Assembly: GCA_020850595.1 (NCBI GenBank)
Contig: JADZEK010000034.1
Coordinates: forward strand, 62,001-126,000
Source: Anaerolineales bacterium
Lineage (GTDB): Bacteria > Chloroflexota > Anaerolineae > Anaerolineales > UBA6663
Direction of reading: 5' to 3'
DNA: 64,000 nt
The notes under the pieces were generated by a model. The model made no database searches and was not told the origin of the DNA. It saw nothing but the letters and a program-made list of their open reading frames with translations. The position numbers were made by a program, and so were the translations under genes. Position 1 is the first letter of the stretch. Every line of letters begins with the position of its first letter. Below, piece by piece: positions 1 to 8,382 of this stretch.

Positions 1-2
1 CT

Positions 3-176
3 GCGATTGGCGTCACCGGGCTGTTTCTCGCTTCAGCCCAGTTTCATCCCGCGTTGGGTGCGGCCCTCAGTTGCGGAATGGCCGCACTGGCCATCGGCGT
101 CTCTGGGCCGCAGCTCATGCCTCGCCGCCCTATGCCCCTGCGCGTCCACCACGCGCCAAGGCCGGCCGCGGAATAG
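3..176 (+). CDS. C-terminal fragment of a membrane protein (5' end outside window)
   Basis: An open frame runs in from the left edge and stops at TAG 174-176, giving 57 residues. The first 36 or so are hydrophobic and rich in Gly, Ala, Leu and Ser, which suggests one or two membrane helices. They are followed by a short basic, Pro/Arg-rich tail of about 20 residues, as expected for a cytoplasmic C-terminus. No start codon is visible, so the gene begins outside the window. The family cannot be named from this tail. It lies 125 bp upstream of the comM-like gene on the same strand. The call rests on composition only. Confidence 0.45.
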   Translation, partial: AIGVTGLFLASAQFHPALGAALSCGMAALAIGVSGPQLMPRRPMPLRVHHAPRPAAE

Positions 177-264
177 CGCTGCCGGCGCACTTCCCCGCCC
201 TTGCCGCCCGGCGCCCGCGACCGCAACGCCTCACGGCCCGGCCTGCCCGCTCAATACCTCGGTG

Positions 265-294
265 TTGGCGTTAAGCCGCCGTCTCGCCTACACT
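265..294 (+). promoter_or_regulatory. Putative promoter of the comM/yifB-like gene (leaderless)
   Basis: TTGGCG at 265-270 and TACACT at 289-294 are separated by 18 bp. The ATG at 302 begins only 7 nt after the -10 box, so transcription would start at or next to the start codon. There is no Shine-Dalgarno sequence before this ATG, which agrees with a leaderless mRNA. Confidence 0.4.
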
Positions 295-301
295 TGCGGC
301 C

Positions 302-1861
302 ATGCTCGCAACCGTCTATTCGTGCGCCGTGGTCGGCATGGCCGGCGCCTTGGTGCAGGTGGAAGTGGACACCGCCAACGGCCTGCCCTCCTTCGTGGTC
401 GTCGGCCTGCCCGACGCCGCCGTGCAAGAGTCGCGGGAGCGCGTGCAGGCCGCCATTCGCAACGCCGGCTTCAGCTTCCCGCAGCGCCGCATCACCGTCA
501 ACCTGGCGCCCGCCGCCATCCGCAAGCAAGGCCCGGTCTACGATCTGCCCATTGCCCTGGGCGTGCTAGCCGCCGGCGGGCAGGTGCTGCCCGAGTCATT
601 TTCCGGCGCGCTGGTGCTCGGCGAGCTTTCGCTCGACGGCAGCGTGCGCCATGTGCGCGGCGTGCTGCCCATGACGGCCCTGGCCCGCGCCCAGGGCTAC
701 CGGCGCGTCTTCACCCCCGCCGACGACGCCGCCGAGGCCGCGCTTGTGCCCGAAGTTGACGTCATCCCGGTCAGCAGCCTGGCGCAATTGGTGCGCCACC
801 TGACCGAAGTTGAGCCGATCGCGCCGGTGCGAGTTACACCCGACCTATCGGGCGCCCCGCCCGCCTACGTCGCCACCGACCTGCGCGAGATCAAGGGCCA
901 AGAACACGTCAAGCGCGCGCTGGAGGTGGCGGCGGCGGGCAGCCACAACCTCCTCATGGCCGGGCCGCCCGGCGCGGGCAAGACCCTGCTGGCCCGCGCC
1001 CTGCCCTCCATCCTGCCGCGCATGAGCATTGACGAAGCCCTGGACGTCACCCGCGTCTACTCGGTGGCCGACGCGCTGCCGGGCGGCACGCCCCTCATGG
1101 CCCAGCGCCCCTTCCGCAGCCCGCACCACACCATCAGCCACGCCGGCTTGGTCGGCGGCGGCAGCCACCCGCGCCCCGGTGAAATTAGCCTGGCCCACCG
1201 CGGCGTGCTCTTTCTCGACGAACTGCCGGAGTTCGACACCCGCGCCCTGGAGGTCATGCGCCAACCGCTTGAAGACCGCGTGGTGACCATCAGCCGTGCC
1301 ACCGGCAGCCTGACCTTCCCGGCCAGCTTTCAACTCGTCGCCGCCATGAACCCCTGCCCGTGCGGCTACCACGGCGACCCGGTGAAATCTTGCTCCTGCT
1401 CGCCCTCCACTGTCACGCGCTACCAGAAGCGCATCTCCGGCCCGCTGCTGGACCGCATAGATATTCACATCGAGGTCCCGCGCGTGGATTTCGCGCGCCT
1501 GACCGACCAGCGCTTGGGCGAGTCGTCCGAGGTGGTGCGCGCCCGCGTTGAGGCCGCCCGTGAGCGCCAGCGCAAACGCTTCAGCCCGGCCCCCAACGCC
1601 GCGGGCCGCGCCAATGGCGGCGGCCCGCCGGTGATGTGCAATGCCGATATGCGCCCCGCCGACGTGCGCCAGCACTGCCAGCTTGACGACACCGGCCAGG
1701 CCCTCATGCGCTCCGCCATGAGCCAAATGCAGCTTTCGGCCCGCGCCTTTCACCGCGTGCTCAAGCTCGCCCGCACCATCGCCGACCTCGCCGGCTCCGA
1801 CGCCATCCAGCCCGCCCACCTAGCCGAGGCCATTCAGTATCGGCCGCGCGGGCCGGCCTAG
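302..1861 (+). CDS. comM: YifB/ComM family Mg-chelatase-like AAA+ ATPase
   Basis: This 519-residue protein has the normal length and layout of the YifB/ComM family. An N-terminal ChlI-like domain spans about residues 1-170. An AAA+ core follows with Walker A GPPGAGKT near residues 220-227 and Walker B LFLDELPEF near 302-310. The family-typical Cys-rich PCPCG stretch lies near 351, and the C-terminal Mg-chelatase C domain ends the protein. ComM of Haemophilus and Vibrio is a hexameric helicase that promotes branch migration when donor DNA is integrated during natural transformation. The gene stands alone, with no dprA or comF neighbour. The start is fixed by the family-typical N-terminus and the adjoining -10 box. 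Confidence 0.93.
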   Translation: MLATVYSCAVVGMAGALVQVEVDTANGLPSFVVVGLPDAAVQESRERVQAAIRNAGFSFPQRRITVNLAPAAIRKQGPVYDLPIALGVLAAGGQVLPESFSGALVLGELSLDGSVRHVRGVLPMTALARAQGYRRVFTPADDAAEAALVPEVDVIPVSSLAQLVRHLTEVEPIAPVRVTPDLSGAPPAYVATDLREIKGQEHVKRALEVAAAGSHNLLMAGPPGAGKTLLARALPSILPRMSIDEALDVTRVYSVADALPGGTPLMAQRPFRSPHHTISHAGLVGGGSHPRPGEISLAHRGVLFLDELPEFDTRALEVMRQPLEDRVVTISRATGSLTFPASFQLVAAMNPCPCGYHGDPVKSCSCSPSTVTRYQKRISGPLLDRIDIHIEVPRVDFARLTDQRLGESSEVVRARVEAARERQRKRFSPAPNAAGRANGGGPPVMCNADMRPADVRQHCQLDDTGQALMRSAMSQMQLSARAFHRVLKLARTIADLAGSDAIQPAHLAEAIQYRPRGPA

Positions 1862-2001
1862 CGCGCCCGGCGACCGGCCGGCGTTTGACCCCACCAAAAA
1901 CTTGTGATGTTTGACACTGCCGCGCTCCGCCGCACGGCGCTATCCTGAAACCCGGCCCGCCGCGCCCATCGCCTCATCGCCGGCCCGCCCAGGATACTCT
2001 G

Positions 2002-3060
2002 ATGCCCCACGACACCCTGACCGCTCTCGAGCGCTGGCTGGCCCTGTTTCATCGCCAACTGCCCGATCGTGTGCCGCTCGACTACTGGGCCACCCCAGAA
2101 GTAGACCAAATGCTCATGGCCCACCTGGGCTGCGCCACCCGCCTCGAGCTGCTGCGCACCCTGCACGTAGACTTCATCGTGGACGTCATCCCGCCCTATA
2201 TCGGACCAGCCCTCCCCGCCGGCTATGACGTATGGGGCCTGGGCTACCGCCAGACCGACTACGCCGGCGGGGCTTACGCCGAAGCCATTGACCGGCCGCT
2301 GGCAAAGTACCAGACGCTAGCGGAGATCAAGGCCAACCACATCTGGCCCAACCCCGATTGGTGGGACTACTCCGACCTGGCCGGGCAACTCGTCGGCTTC
2401 GAAGACCACCCTATCGCGGGCGGCGGTCACCAGCCCTTCATGATCTTTAAGGACATGCGCGGCCACGAGCAGGCCCTGCTCGACCTGCACGACGACCCCG
2501 AGTTAGTCCACTATTGCGTTGGTCAGATCAGCGAGGTGCACTACCAGAACACGCTGCGCACCTTCGAGGCGCTGCCGGGGAAAATCAACATTACCTACGC
2601 GGACGAAGACCTGGGCGGCCAGCGCAACCTGATGTACTCGCCCGCCCACATCCGCGAGTTCATCTTTCCCGGCATGCGGCGCGTCATCGCCCTCGGCCAC
2701 CAGGCGGGCGCCTACGTGCGCCACCACGACGACGGCGCCATCAGCCGCATCCTGCCGGAACTGCTCGACCTGGGCTTCGATTTCCTCAACCCGCTCCAAT
2801 GGCGGGCCGAGGGCATGGACCGCGAGTATCTCAAGCGCGAGATCGGCCCGCGCGTCGTCCTGCACGGCGGCATGGACAACCAGGCTACCCTGCCGTTCGG
2901 CAGCGTTGAAGACGTGCGCCAGGAAGTGCGCGACAACCTGCGCCTGCTGGGCCAGGGCGGCGGCTACATCCTCGCCCCGTGCCACAACCTCCAGGCCAAC
3001 ACGCCGATCGCCAACATCCTCGCGCTCTACGAGACGGCCTACGCCGAAGGCTGGTACTAG
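2002..3060 (+). CDS. Uroporphyrinogen decarboxylase (URO-D) family protein, probably a methyltransferase-type paralogue
   Basis: The 352-residue protein has the URO-D TIM-barrel pattern: an N-terminal helix, then LPDRVPLDYW, which resembles the usual RVPV motif, and a C-terminal GGMDNQ segment where the family has GGID/GGLD. Beyond haem synthesis, this family includes MtaA/CmuA-type enzymes that move methyl groups between corrinoid proteins and acceptors. The His-x-Cys-Gly zinc motif of MtaA is replaced here by RHHDDGA, so the reaction is unknown. True HemE is unlikely because its substrate-binding N-terminal signature is not recognisable. A second member lies at 3972-4964 on the other strand. 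The ATG is preceded by AGGA. Confidence 0.8.
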   Translation: MPHDTLTALERWLALFHRQLPDRVPLDYWATPEVDQMLMAHLGCATRLELLRTLHVDFIVDVIPPYIGPALPAGYDVWGLGYRQTDYAGGAYAEAIDRPLAKYQTLAEIKANHIWPNPDWWDYSDLAGQLVGFEDHPIAGGGHQPFMIFKDMRGHEQALLDLHDDPELVHYCVGQISEVHYQNTLRTFEALPGKINITYADEDLGGQRNLMYSPAHIREFIFPGMRRVIALGHQAGAYVRHHDDGAISRILPELLDLGFDFLNPLQWRAEGMDREYLKREIGPRVVLHGGMDNQATLPFGSVEDVRQEVRDNLRLLGQGGGYILAPCHNLQANTPIANILALYETAYAEGWY

Positions 3061-3066
3061 CGGGCG

Positions 3067-3882
3067 TTAGTTCCGGCGCGCCACCGCCTCCGTGTCCTTG
3101 AACCACGCCCGGAACGACGCCAGCGCCGCCTCTAGCTCGCGTAGGGCGGCCACGCGCTTGGCGTGGTCAAAGTTCGGGTAGCGCTCAGCGCTCACCCCGG
3201 CGGCGGCATACTGGTCCAGGGTCTGCGTAATGTGCCCCGGCACGACCAGGCCGCGAAACTGCTGGGCCGCTAGCACGCGGTTGAGCTGCGCCACCAGCCC
3301 CTTAAGCCCCAGCGCCGTCGCCTTCACCTCGGCGTTAAAGTTGGCGAACTCCTGCGTCCTGTCCAGCTTAAGACGGGCGATCCGGTTCTTGGCCGTCACA
3401 AAGGCCGCCGCGCCGCGCTGCAGCTCCACTTCGATCACCGCCCGCCGCCGCCCCGCGCTGCCTGCCTGCATGGTCTTGGCTCGCGCGTAGGCCACATCCT
3501 TGTTCAGCTCCAGCCGGACGGCCTTCAGCTCCTTCAGTAAGGTCTTGATGGCCGCCAGATACACGCCCTTTTGTATGAAGGCCGGCGGCTGAATGTCTTC
3601 CGCCTTGGCCAGCATGGCCGCGTAGGCCCGCATCGCCTGATCGTAGGTCGCCACGGCCGTCTCCAGCCGGCGCACCTCCGTGTCGGCGGCGACCAGCGGG
3701 TCGAGCGCCGCAATTGCCTTGGTCAGGCTGGTGCTCGGCGCTTGTTCCAGGCCCAGCAGCGCCTTGTTCTGCTTGGTGCTGATAGCTGTGATGCGGTGGA
3801 AGGCTTCTTTGGCGCGCTTCCAGCGCGTGGCATAGTAGCCGCGCTCACGTTTGGGTTTAGGTTGGGGGGCAGGTTGGTCCAT
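3067..3882 (-). CDS. Hypothetical alpha-helical (coiled-coil-like) protein
   Basis: This 271-residue protein is rich in Ala, Lys, Arg, Leu and Glu with heptad-like spacing through most of its length. It begins with a Pro/Lys/Arg-rich segment of about 15 residues. I see no signal peptide, membrane helix, Cys cluster or nucleotide-binding motif. The ATG is well supported by GAGGAG about 7 nt upstream. The gene ends 6 bp from the convergent URO-D gene stop at 3060 and lies upstream of the second URO-D gene's terminus. I do not recognise the family. A cytoplasmic structural or nucleic-acid-associated role is possible from the basic helices, but this is not demonstrated. Confidence 0.65.
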   Translation of the reverse strand: MDQPAPQPKPKRERGYYATRWKRAKEAFHRITAISTKQNKALLGLEQAPSTSLTKAIAALDPLVAADTEVRRLETAVATYDQAMRAYAAMLAKAEDIQPPAFIQKGVYLAAIKTLLKELKAVRLELNKDVAYARAKTMQAGSAGRRRAVIEVELQRGAAAFVTAKNRIARLKLDRTQEFANFNAEVKATALGLKGLVAQLNRVLAAQQFRGLVVPGHITQTLDQYAAAGVSAERYPNFDHAKRVAALRELEAALASFRAWFKDTEAVARRN

Positions 3883-3971
3883 GGCAAGGCTCCTCGCAGC
3901 GCCGTTGGTCGGGTGGCGCTCAGTATGCGCCGCCTGCTACGAGGCGGCCAGCACCCGGAAGTACCCGCCCC

Positions 3972-4964
3972 TCACGCACGCGGCTGGCGGCCCTGCGTGT
4001 GGTGCACCAGGTCATACACCAGGTCAAAGGCCAGCGTCAGTTCCTCAATCGTGCAGTGGTCCTGCACAAAGTGGCTCGTGCAGAAGATCAGCCCGCCGTC
4101 GGCGAACATGCCGAGCACCCGCTCGATCTCGCTGCGCAGCAGGTCGAGCCGGCCGAAGCCGATCGTCGTCTGCACATCCAGCCCGCCCATCACCAAAAAG
4201 TGCTGGCGATACTTGGCCTTGAACTCCGCCAGGCTCATCCCCGCCGACTCCTGCCACGGGTGCACCACCTGGTAGCCCAGCTGAATGATGCCGTCAATCA
4301 CTGAATTCACATTGCCGTCGCTGTGAAGGCTCAGCGGCACGCCGCGCCCGCGCACCGCCTCGCAGGTGACGGCGTGGTTGGGGTATACCAGCTCCCACCA
4401 CAGCTTCGGATTGAACAGCAGCCCCCGCTGCCAGCCCCAGTCGTCTGACACGTGGATCATGTCCACGCCCAGGTCAATACAGTTCATGGCAAAGGCCCGG
4501 TTCCACTCCGCCTGTCGCCGGTACACCCGCGCCAGCGCCTCAGGATACTGAAGTTGGTAGACCAGGTGGTTCTCCAGGCCGAACACATCGTTCAGGCATT
4601 CAAAGATGCCGGACGTCTGCACATACACAAACCGCCCGCGCTCCCCTTGCTGGTGGGCGATCAGCTTCACCAGGCCCTGATAAGCGCTCTGATCGTTGGG
4701 ATCATTCAGCGGCAGGTCCAGGTAGTCCGGCGGCGAGATGCTCTCACCCGCCCCCTCCACCGGCCGGCGCGCGCTCTCGGGATGAGGCTGCGGCCCGCCG
4801 AACAGGTGATATAGGTCAAACTCGTAGTGGTCCTCAAACGCATCCTGCGACCCGAACGCCTCCCGGATCGGCTGCGCGAGGTTGCCCTCGGTCCAGCCAT
4901 AGACCGGCATCCGGTCTACCGGTCGGTGCTGAATAGCGGCGAGCACACGTTCACGCGAATTCAT
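3972..4964 (-). CDS. URO-D family protein (second paralogue)
   Basis: The 330-residue protein opens with NSRERVLAAIQHRPVDRMPV, the classic N-terminus of the MtaA/CmuA-like branch of the URO-D family. It carries LSLHSDGNV where methyltransferases have a His-x-Cys-Gly zinc motif, and GGLDVQTT near the C-terminus. Family knowledge suggests a TIM-barrel enzyme acting on a tetrapyrrole or corrinoid methyl carrier, or on an unknown methylated compound. Loss of the Cys leaves catalysis uncertain. ACGAGG lies upstream of the ATG. It is divergent from the mutarotase-like gene at 5357, with a 392-bp gap between them. Confidence 0.8.
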   Translation of the reverse strand: MNSRERVLAAIQHRPVDRMPVYGWTEGNLAQPIREAFGSQDAFEDHYEFDLYHLFGGPQPHPESARRPVEGAGESISPPDYLDLPLNDPNDQSAYQGLVKLIAHQQGERGRFVYVQTSGIFECLNDVFGLENHLVYQLQYPEALARVYRRQAEWNRAFAMNCIDLGVDMIHVSDDWGWQRGLLFNPKLWWELVYPNHAVTCEAVRGRGVPLSLHSDGNVNSVIDGIIQLGYQVVHPWQESAGMSLAEFKAKYRQHFLVMGGLDVQTTIGFGRLDLLRSEIERVLGMFADGGLIFCTSHFVQDHCTIEELTLAFDLVYDLVHHTQGRQPRA

Positions 4965-5356
4965 GGGTTAGCCTCGTAGTAAGAGTTCGCGCCGCCCGAT
5001 CAACGACCGAGCTGGGACGGCAGTCATCCATGCATTCTACTACCCTAGCGTCAACCGTGGGCGCGCCCAGGGTGCGGACGATAGTTTTGGCCGCTTTCGG
5101 TCTTGGCGCGCCTGGCGGTTGACGCTTCGCAGCGCGGCTACATAACGCGAAGCCCCGCCTTCGCGGGGCTGGGAAAGCAGCGCCATTTCGCGGGCGGCCA
5201 ATAAATCCGGATGCACCCCGCGCCCACCGTCGGGCCCTTTCCGCCCATGGCTCACCCTACTTGCGCCTCTGGCGGCCAACGCCGAAGCAGATTACACTCT
5301 GCGCGGGGCGCCGGCCAAGCGTCCACCCGCTATTCACTTCCACCGCAGGCACAGGT
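4965..5356. other. Gene-free divergent intergenic region
   Basis: This 392-bp stretch separates two divergent genes and should carry both promoters. Apart from the hairpin at 5151-5170 I find no clear -35/-10 pair. The short open frames on both strands look like chance GC-rich frames. Confidence 0.5.
5151..5170. repeat. 8-bp stem, CTTC-loop hairpin
   Basis: AGCCCCGC and GCGGGGCT form a perfect 8-bp stem around a CTTC loop. There is no T-run on either side, and the flanking genes diverge, so a terminator role is unlikely. It could be a REP-like element or the end of a small leader transcript. Confidence 0.5.
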
Positions 5357-6439
5357 ATGCCATCTCACACCTTCACCTCCCTTGCCGCCACCCTCGCCGC
5401 CGCCGGCCACCCGCTGCTCGAGCTCAGCGCCCCCGACCGGGGCGCCCTGCTCGTGCTGCCCTTTGGCGGCCGCATCCTCGGTCTCTTCTCCGAGCCAGAC
5501 GGCGACAACTACCTTTGGACCCACCCCGCGCTCGACACCGCCGCGAGCGCGCGCGACTTCTTCGCCGCCCCCGGCTGGCGGCACTTTGGCGGCGACCGCA
5601 TTTGGGTCTCGCCCGAGGTCGAAACTCATATCGGCGACCTGGCCGACCCGTGGAATACCTACGCCCCCGCCGTGTCCGTGGACCCCGGGGACTATTCCGC
5701 CAGCGCCCGCCCCGGCGCCATAGACCTCAGCAACCGCGCCGTCGTGCGCTTCTTGCGCGCCCAACTGGATGTGCCCCTGCAAATTAGCCGCAGTGTGCGC
5801 CTCCTCGCCGACCCGCTGCGTACTGTGCCCGAGCTGGCCGCCCTGCCCGGCGTCACCTACGCTGGGTACGAGCAAAGCAGCACGCTGCGCTTGGAAGCGC
5901 CCGCGTCCGCCCCGCTCGTCAGCCTGTGGAGCCTGGCCGTCGTACCGGTCGCCGGCTGGATGATCGTTCCCACGCCGGAGTTGATCTCGGCCCGCGACTT
6001 CTTCGTCCCCACCCCATCCGAACGACTGATCAGCACACCCCACGCCGTCCACTTCCGCATTGACGGCCAGGAGCAGCACAAGATCGGCCTACCCGCTGCT
6101 GCGCTGCTGGGCCGGGCCGGCTACCTGCGCGCCCTCGGGCCGGGCCGCCGCAGCCTGCTCGTGCGCCAGTGGGTCGTCAACCCGTCCGCCGACTACACAG
6201 ATACGCCCTGGGAAGCCCGCCATGAGCCGGGCTATGCCTTTGAGAGCTACAATGAGGGTCCGTCGTTGCCCGCCTTCGGTGAATTGGAATATCATACCCT
6301 CGCCATCGGCGGCGCCACCGACCAGGCCGCGCTCACCGATGTCAGCCAGCTTTGGGCCTACGCCGGCCCCGCCGCCGCCATCGAGGCCATCGGCCGCCGC
6401 CTGCTCGGCGTGGACACGCTCCCTGTCATGGCCGACTGA
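5357..6439 (+). CDS. Galactose-mutarotase-fold-like hypothetical protein (DUF6786-like)
   Basis: From the ATG at 5357 the protein has 360 residues. Its start matches a family of uncharacterised bacterial proteins: an N-terminal helix, then a LLVLPFGGRILGLF strand typical of the aldose-epimerase-like beta-sandwich, then a YLWTHPAL segment and GGDRIWVSPEVE. Such proteins often accompany sugar-degradation genes, but no reaction is established. The usual mutarotase catalytic His/Glu pair is not obvious. An upstream in-frame start at 5261 would add 32 residues of low-quality sequence, so I prefer 5357. A methyltransferase gene follows 10 bp downstream, suggesting co-transcription. Confidence 0.65.
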   Translation: MPSHTFTSLAATLAAAGHPLLELSAPDRGALLVLPFGGRILGLFSEPDGDNYLWTHPALDTAASARDFFAAPGWRHFGGDRIWVSPEVETHIGDLADPWNTYAPAVSVDPGDYSASARPGAIDLSNRAVVRFLRAQLDVPLQISRSVRLLADPLRTVPELAALPGVTYAGYEQSSTLRLEAPASAPLVSLWSLAVVPVAGWMIVPTPELISARDFFVPTPSERLISTPHAVHFRIDGQEQHKIGLPAAALLGRAGYLRALGPGRRSLLVRQWVVNPSADYTDTPWEARHEPGYAFESYNEGPSLPAFGELEYHTLAIGGATDQAALTDVSQLWAYAGPAAAIEAIGRRLLGVDTLPVMAD

Positions 6440-6449
6440 CGCCGCGCCG

Positions 6450-7085
6450 ATGACCGGCCCCCTCCAGCTGCCCCCCGGCGCGTTCCAGCGCGAGGACGAA
6501 ACTCCCGACGCCGAGTTCTACCGCGTGCCGCGCCTGGTCACGCACCTGGACGACCTCGCCACCGCCGCCGTCACGCAACTCTATCGTGAATACTTCTCGC
6601 CGGGCGGCGCGCTGCTCGACCTGATGAGCAGCTGGATCAGCCACTTGCCGCCCGAAGTTGCCTACGCCCGCGTCGCAGGCTTGGGCCTGAACGCCGTGGA
6701 GTTAGCCGCCAACCCGCGCCTAACCGAGTGGGTGGTGCACGACCTCAACGCCAATCCGCGCCTGCCCTACCACACCGCCGCCTTCGACGGCGCGGCCATC
6801 TGCGCCTCGATTGACTACCTGATCCAGCCCCTGGCGGTGCTGCGCGAACTGGGCCGCGTGCTGCGCCCCGGCGCTCCGCTAGTCATCACCTTCTCCAACC
6901 GCTGCTTTCCCACCAAGGTCATCGCCGTCTGGCGCCACCTGGACGACGATGGTCATGTGGCGCTGGTGGCGCAATGGCTGCGCGACAGCGGCGCATTTGG
7001 CGACCTTGTTTTCCTCGACCGCAGCCCGCACGGCGGCGGCGACCCACTCTACGCCGTCATCGGCCGGGCGCTCACTCCCGGCTAG
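6450..7085 (+). CDS. SAM-dependent methyltransferase, type 11-like
   Basis: The predicted 211-residue protein shows a shortened class I methyltransferase pattern: GALLDLMSSWISHLP as motif I, LAANPRLTEWVVHDLN as motif II, a FDGAAICASIDYL segment equivalent to motif IV, and LRELGRVLRPGAPLVITFSNR as the typical post-motif region of Methyltransf_11 enzymes. Motif I lacks the usual GxGxG, having LDLMSS in its place, which also occurs in a set of short cyanobacterial and Chloroflexota homologues. The substrate is unknown. The start is chosen at 6450, just after the preceding stop; longer frames extend into the upstream gene. The desaturase gene follows after 29 bp, so a lipid substrate is possible but speculative. 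Confidence 0.72.
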   Translation: MTGPLQLPPGAFQREDETPDAEFYRVPRLVTHLDDLATAAVTQLYREYFSPGGALLDLMSSWISHLPPEVAYARVAGLGLNAVELAANPRLTEWVVHDLNANPRLPYHTAAFDGAAICASIDYLIQPLAVLRELGRVLRPGAPLVITFSNRCFPTKVIAVWRHLDDDGHVALVAQWLRDSGAFGDLVFLDRSPHGGGDPLYAVIGRALTPG

Positions 7086-7114
7086 GAGCCGGCACCGCCG
7101 CGCAGGAGACACCC

Positions 7115-8149
7115 ATGAGCTTCGAATCGCCCATCACCCCCCAGCGCGTCGGCTGGTACCGCACCCCCGTCAGCCGCGCCGATATGGCCCGCCTGCTCGA
7201 ACGCAGTGACGCCCAGGGGCTGGCGCAGGCGCTGGGCCACCTGGGGCTGGGGCTTGCCACCGGCGCGGCCGCCTGGTACGCCTCGTTGGCCCTGCCCTGG
7301 TACGTGTTTCTCCTCGCGCTCTGCGTGCACGGCACAGTCTTTTCGTTTCTGGGCGCGGCCTTTCACGAGCTTTCACACCAGACCGTCTTCAAGACCAAAG
7401 CCCTCCACGCGCCCTTCCTGAACCTGGTCAGTTGGTTGGTGTGGCTCAACCCGGTGTGGTATTGGGCCAGCCATCAGGAGCACCACAAATACACCCTGCA
7501 TCCGCCTGACGACCTGGAGGTAGTCCTGCCTTACGAGGTCACCTGGGCCTCGTTCCTGCGCTCAGCCTTCGTCAACCCGTGGGATCTGGTCTATCGCTGG
7601 CGCGGCTACCTGCGCACCGCTTTCGGCCGCGTGAACGGCCGGTGGGATCAGCACCTCTTCCCGCCCGAAGCCTCGGAGCAGCGACGGCGCCTGCGCACCT
7701 GGGCGCGGCTGGCCCTGCTTGGTCACCTGGCGCTCGTCATCGTGGCCATCCTCACGGGCTGGTGGCAGTTGATCGTGCTGGTCACCCTGGCCCCGTATTA
7801 CGCCGGGGGCCTGCGCTACCTGGCCGAAGTGCCGCAGCACGCCGGCCTGCAAGACAACGTGCCCGACTTTCGCCTGTGCACGCGCACCTACACCGTCAAC
7901 CCGGTCGTCGAGTTCCTCTACTGGCACATGAACTACCACCTCGACCACCACATGTTCGCAGCCGTGCCCTGTTATCACCTGGGCAAGCTGCACCGCCTCA
8001 TCGCCCCCGACCTGCCGCCTACCCCGCATGGCCTCATCGCCACCTGGCGCGAAATCCTCGCCATCGTCGCCCGTCAGCGGGTGGACCCTGGCTACCAATA
8101 CGCCGCCCCGCTGCCCGCGCCGCGCGCCCTCCCGGCTAACGGTGGGTAG
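7115..8149 (+). CDS. Membrane fatty acid desaturase
   Basis: The 344-residue protein has the three histidine boxes of the non-haem di-iron fatty acid desaturase family: HELSHQ near residue 84, HQEHH near 119 and HLDHH near 275. Hydrophobic spans lie between and around them at about residues 45-85, 100-118 and 205-235. Members introduce double bonds into acyl chains, carotenoids or sphingolipid precursors in the cytoplasmic membrane using O2, so an aerobic lifestyle is implied. The ATG at 7115 has CAGGAGA at good spacing. It follows the methyltransferase by 29 bp and may share its transcript. Substrate and position specificity cannot be read from sequence. Confidence 0.88.
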   Translation: MSFESPITPQRVGWYRTPVSRADMARLLERSDAQGLAQALGHLGLGLATGAAAWYASLALPWYVFLLALCVHGTVFSFLGAAFHELSHQTVFKTKALHAPFLNLVSWLVWLNPVWYWASHQEHHKYTLHPPDDLEVVLPYEVTWASFLRSAFVNPWDLVYRWRGYLRTAFGRVNGRWDQHLFPPEASEQRRRLRTWARLALLGHLALVIVAILTGWWQLIVLVTLAPYYAGGLRYLAEVPQHAGLQDNVPDFRLCTRTYTVNPVVEFLYWHMNYHLDHHMFAAVPCYHLGKLHRLIAPDLPPTPHGLIATWREILAIVARQRVDPGYQYAAPLPAPRALPANGG

Positions 8150-8352
8150 CCCCGTAAGCCCCAATTGTCGCGGGTAGTCCACCCGGAAAGACGCCCTGCT
8201 GCTCCGCCCCGCGCCGGTCCGCGTCGCCTTGCGACCCAAGGCCAGATCGCGCTGCGCAGCGACAACTACCGGGCACACCCACGCTGGCGGCCACCATTAT
8301 CCAGGAACTCGTCCGCCGCGCCTCTTCCTCGGCTTTTTCGGTCAGGATAGGT

Positions 8353-8358
8353 TACAAT
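8353..8358 (+). promoter_or_regulatory. Putative -10 box (TACAAT)
   Basis: TACAAT lies 24 nt before the ATG at 8383 and directly before an alternative GTG at 8359. No good -35 box is seen. If it is used, transcription would begin near 8365, which favours the ATG at 8383. Confidence 0.35.
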
Positions 8359-8382
8359 GTGCCCCTAAGTACCAGCGGACCC

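Noticed and set aside
1911-1946. TTGACA with TATCCT upstream of the first URO-D gene as a promoter
   Set aside because: The spacer is 24 bp, outside the workable range for sigma-70 type promoters.
2002-3060. Annotation as HemE (haem pathway uroporphyrinogen decarboxylase)
   Set aside because: The HemE N-terminal signature is not seen and no other haem genes are nearby. The MtaA/CmuA-like branch fits better.
5151-5170. Hairpin considered as an intrinsic terminator
   Set aside because: It lies between divergent genes and has no T-run. It is reported only as an inverted repeat.
5040-5279. A 79-codon minus-strand frame in the intergenic region
   Set aside because: It has no ribosome site or recognisable pattern and spans a hairpin. 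It is likely chance.
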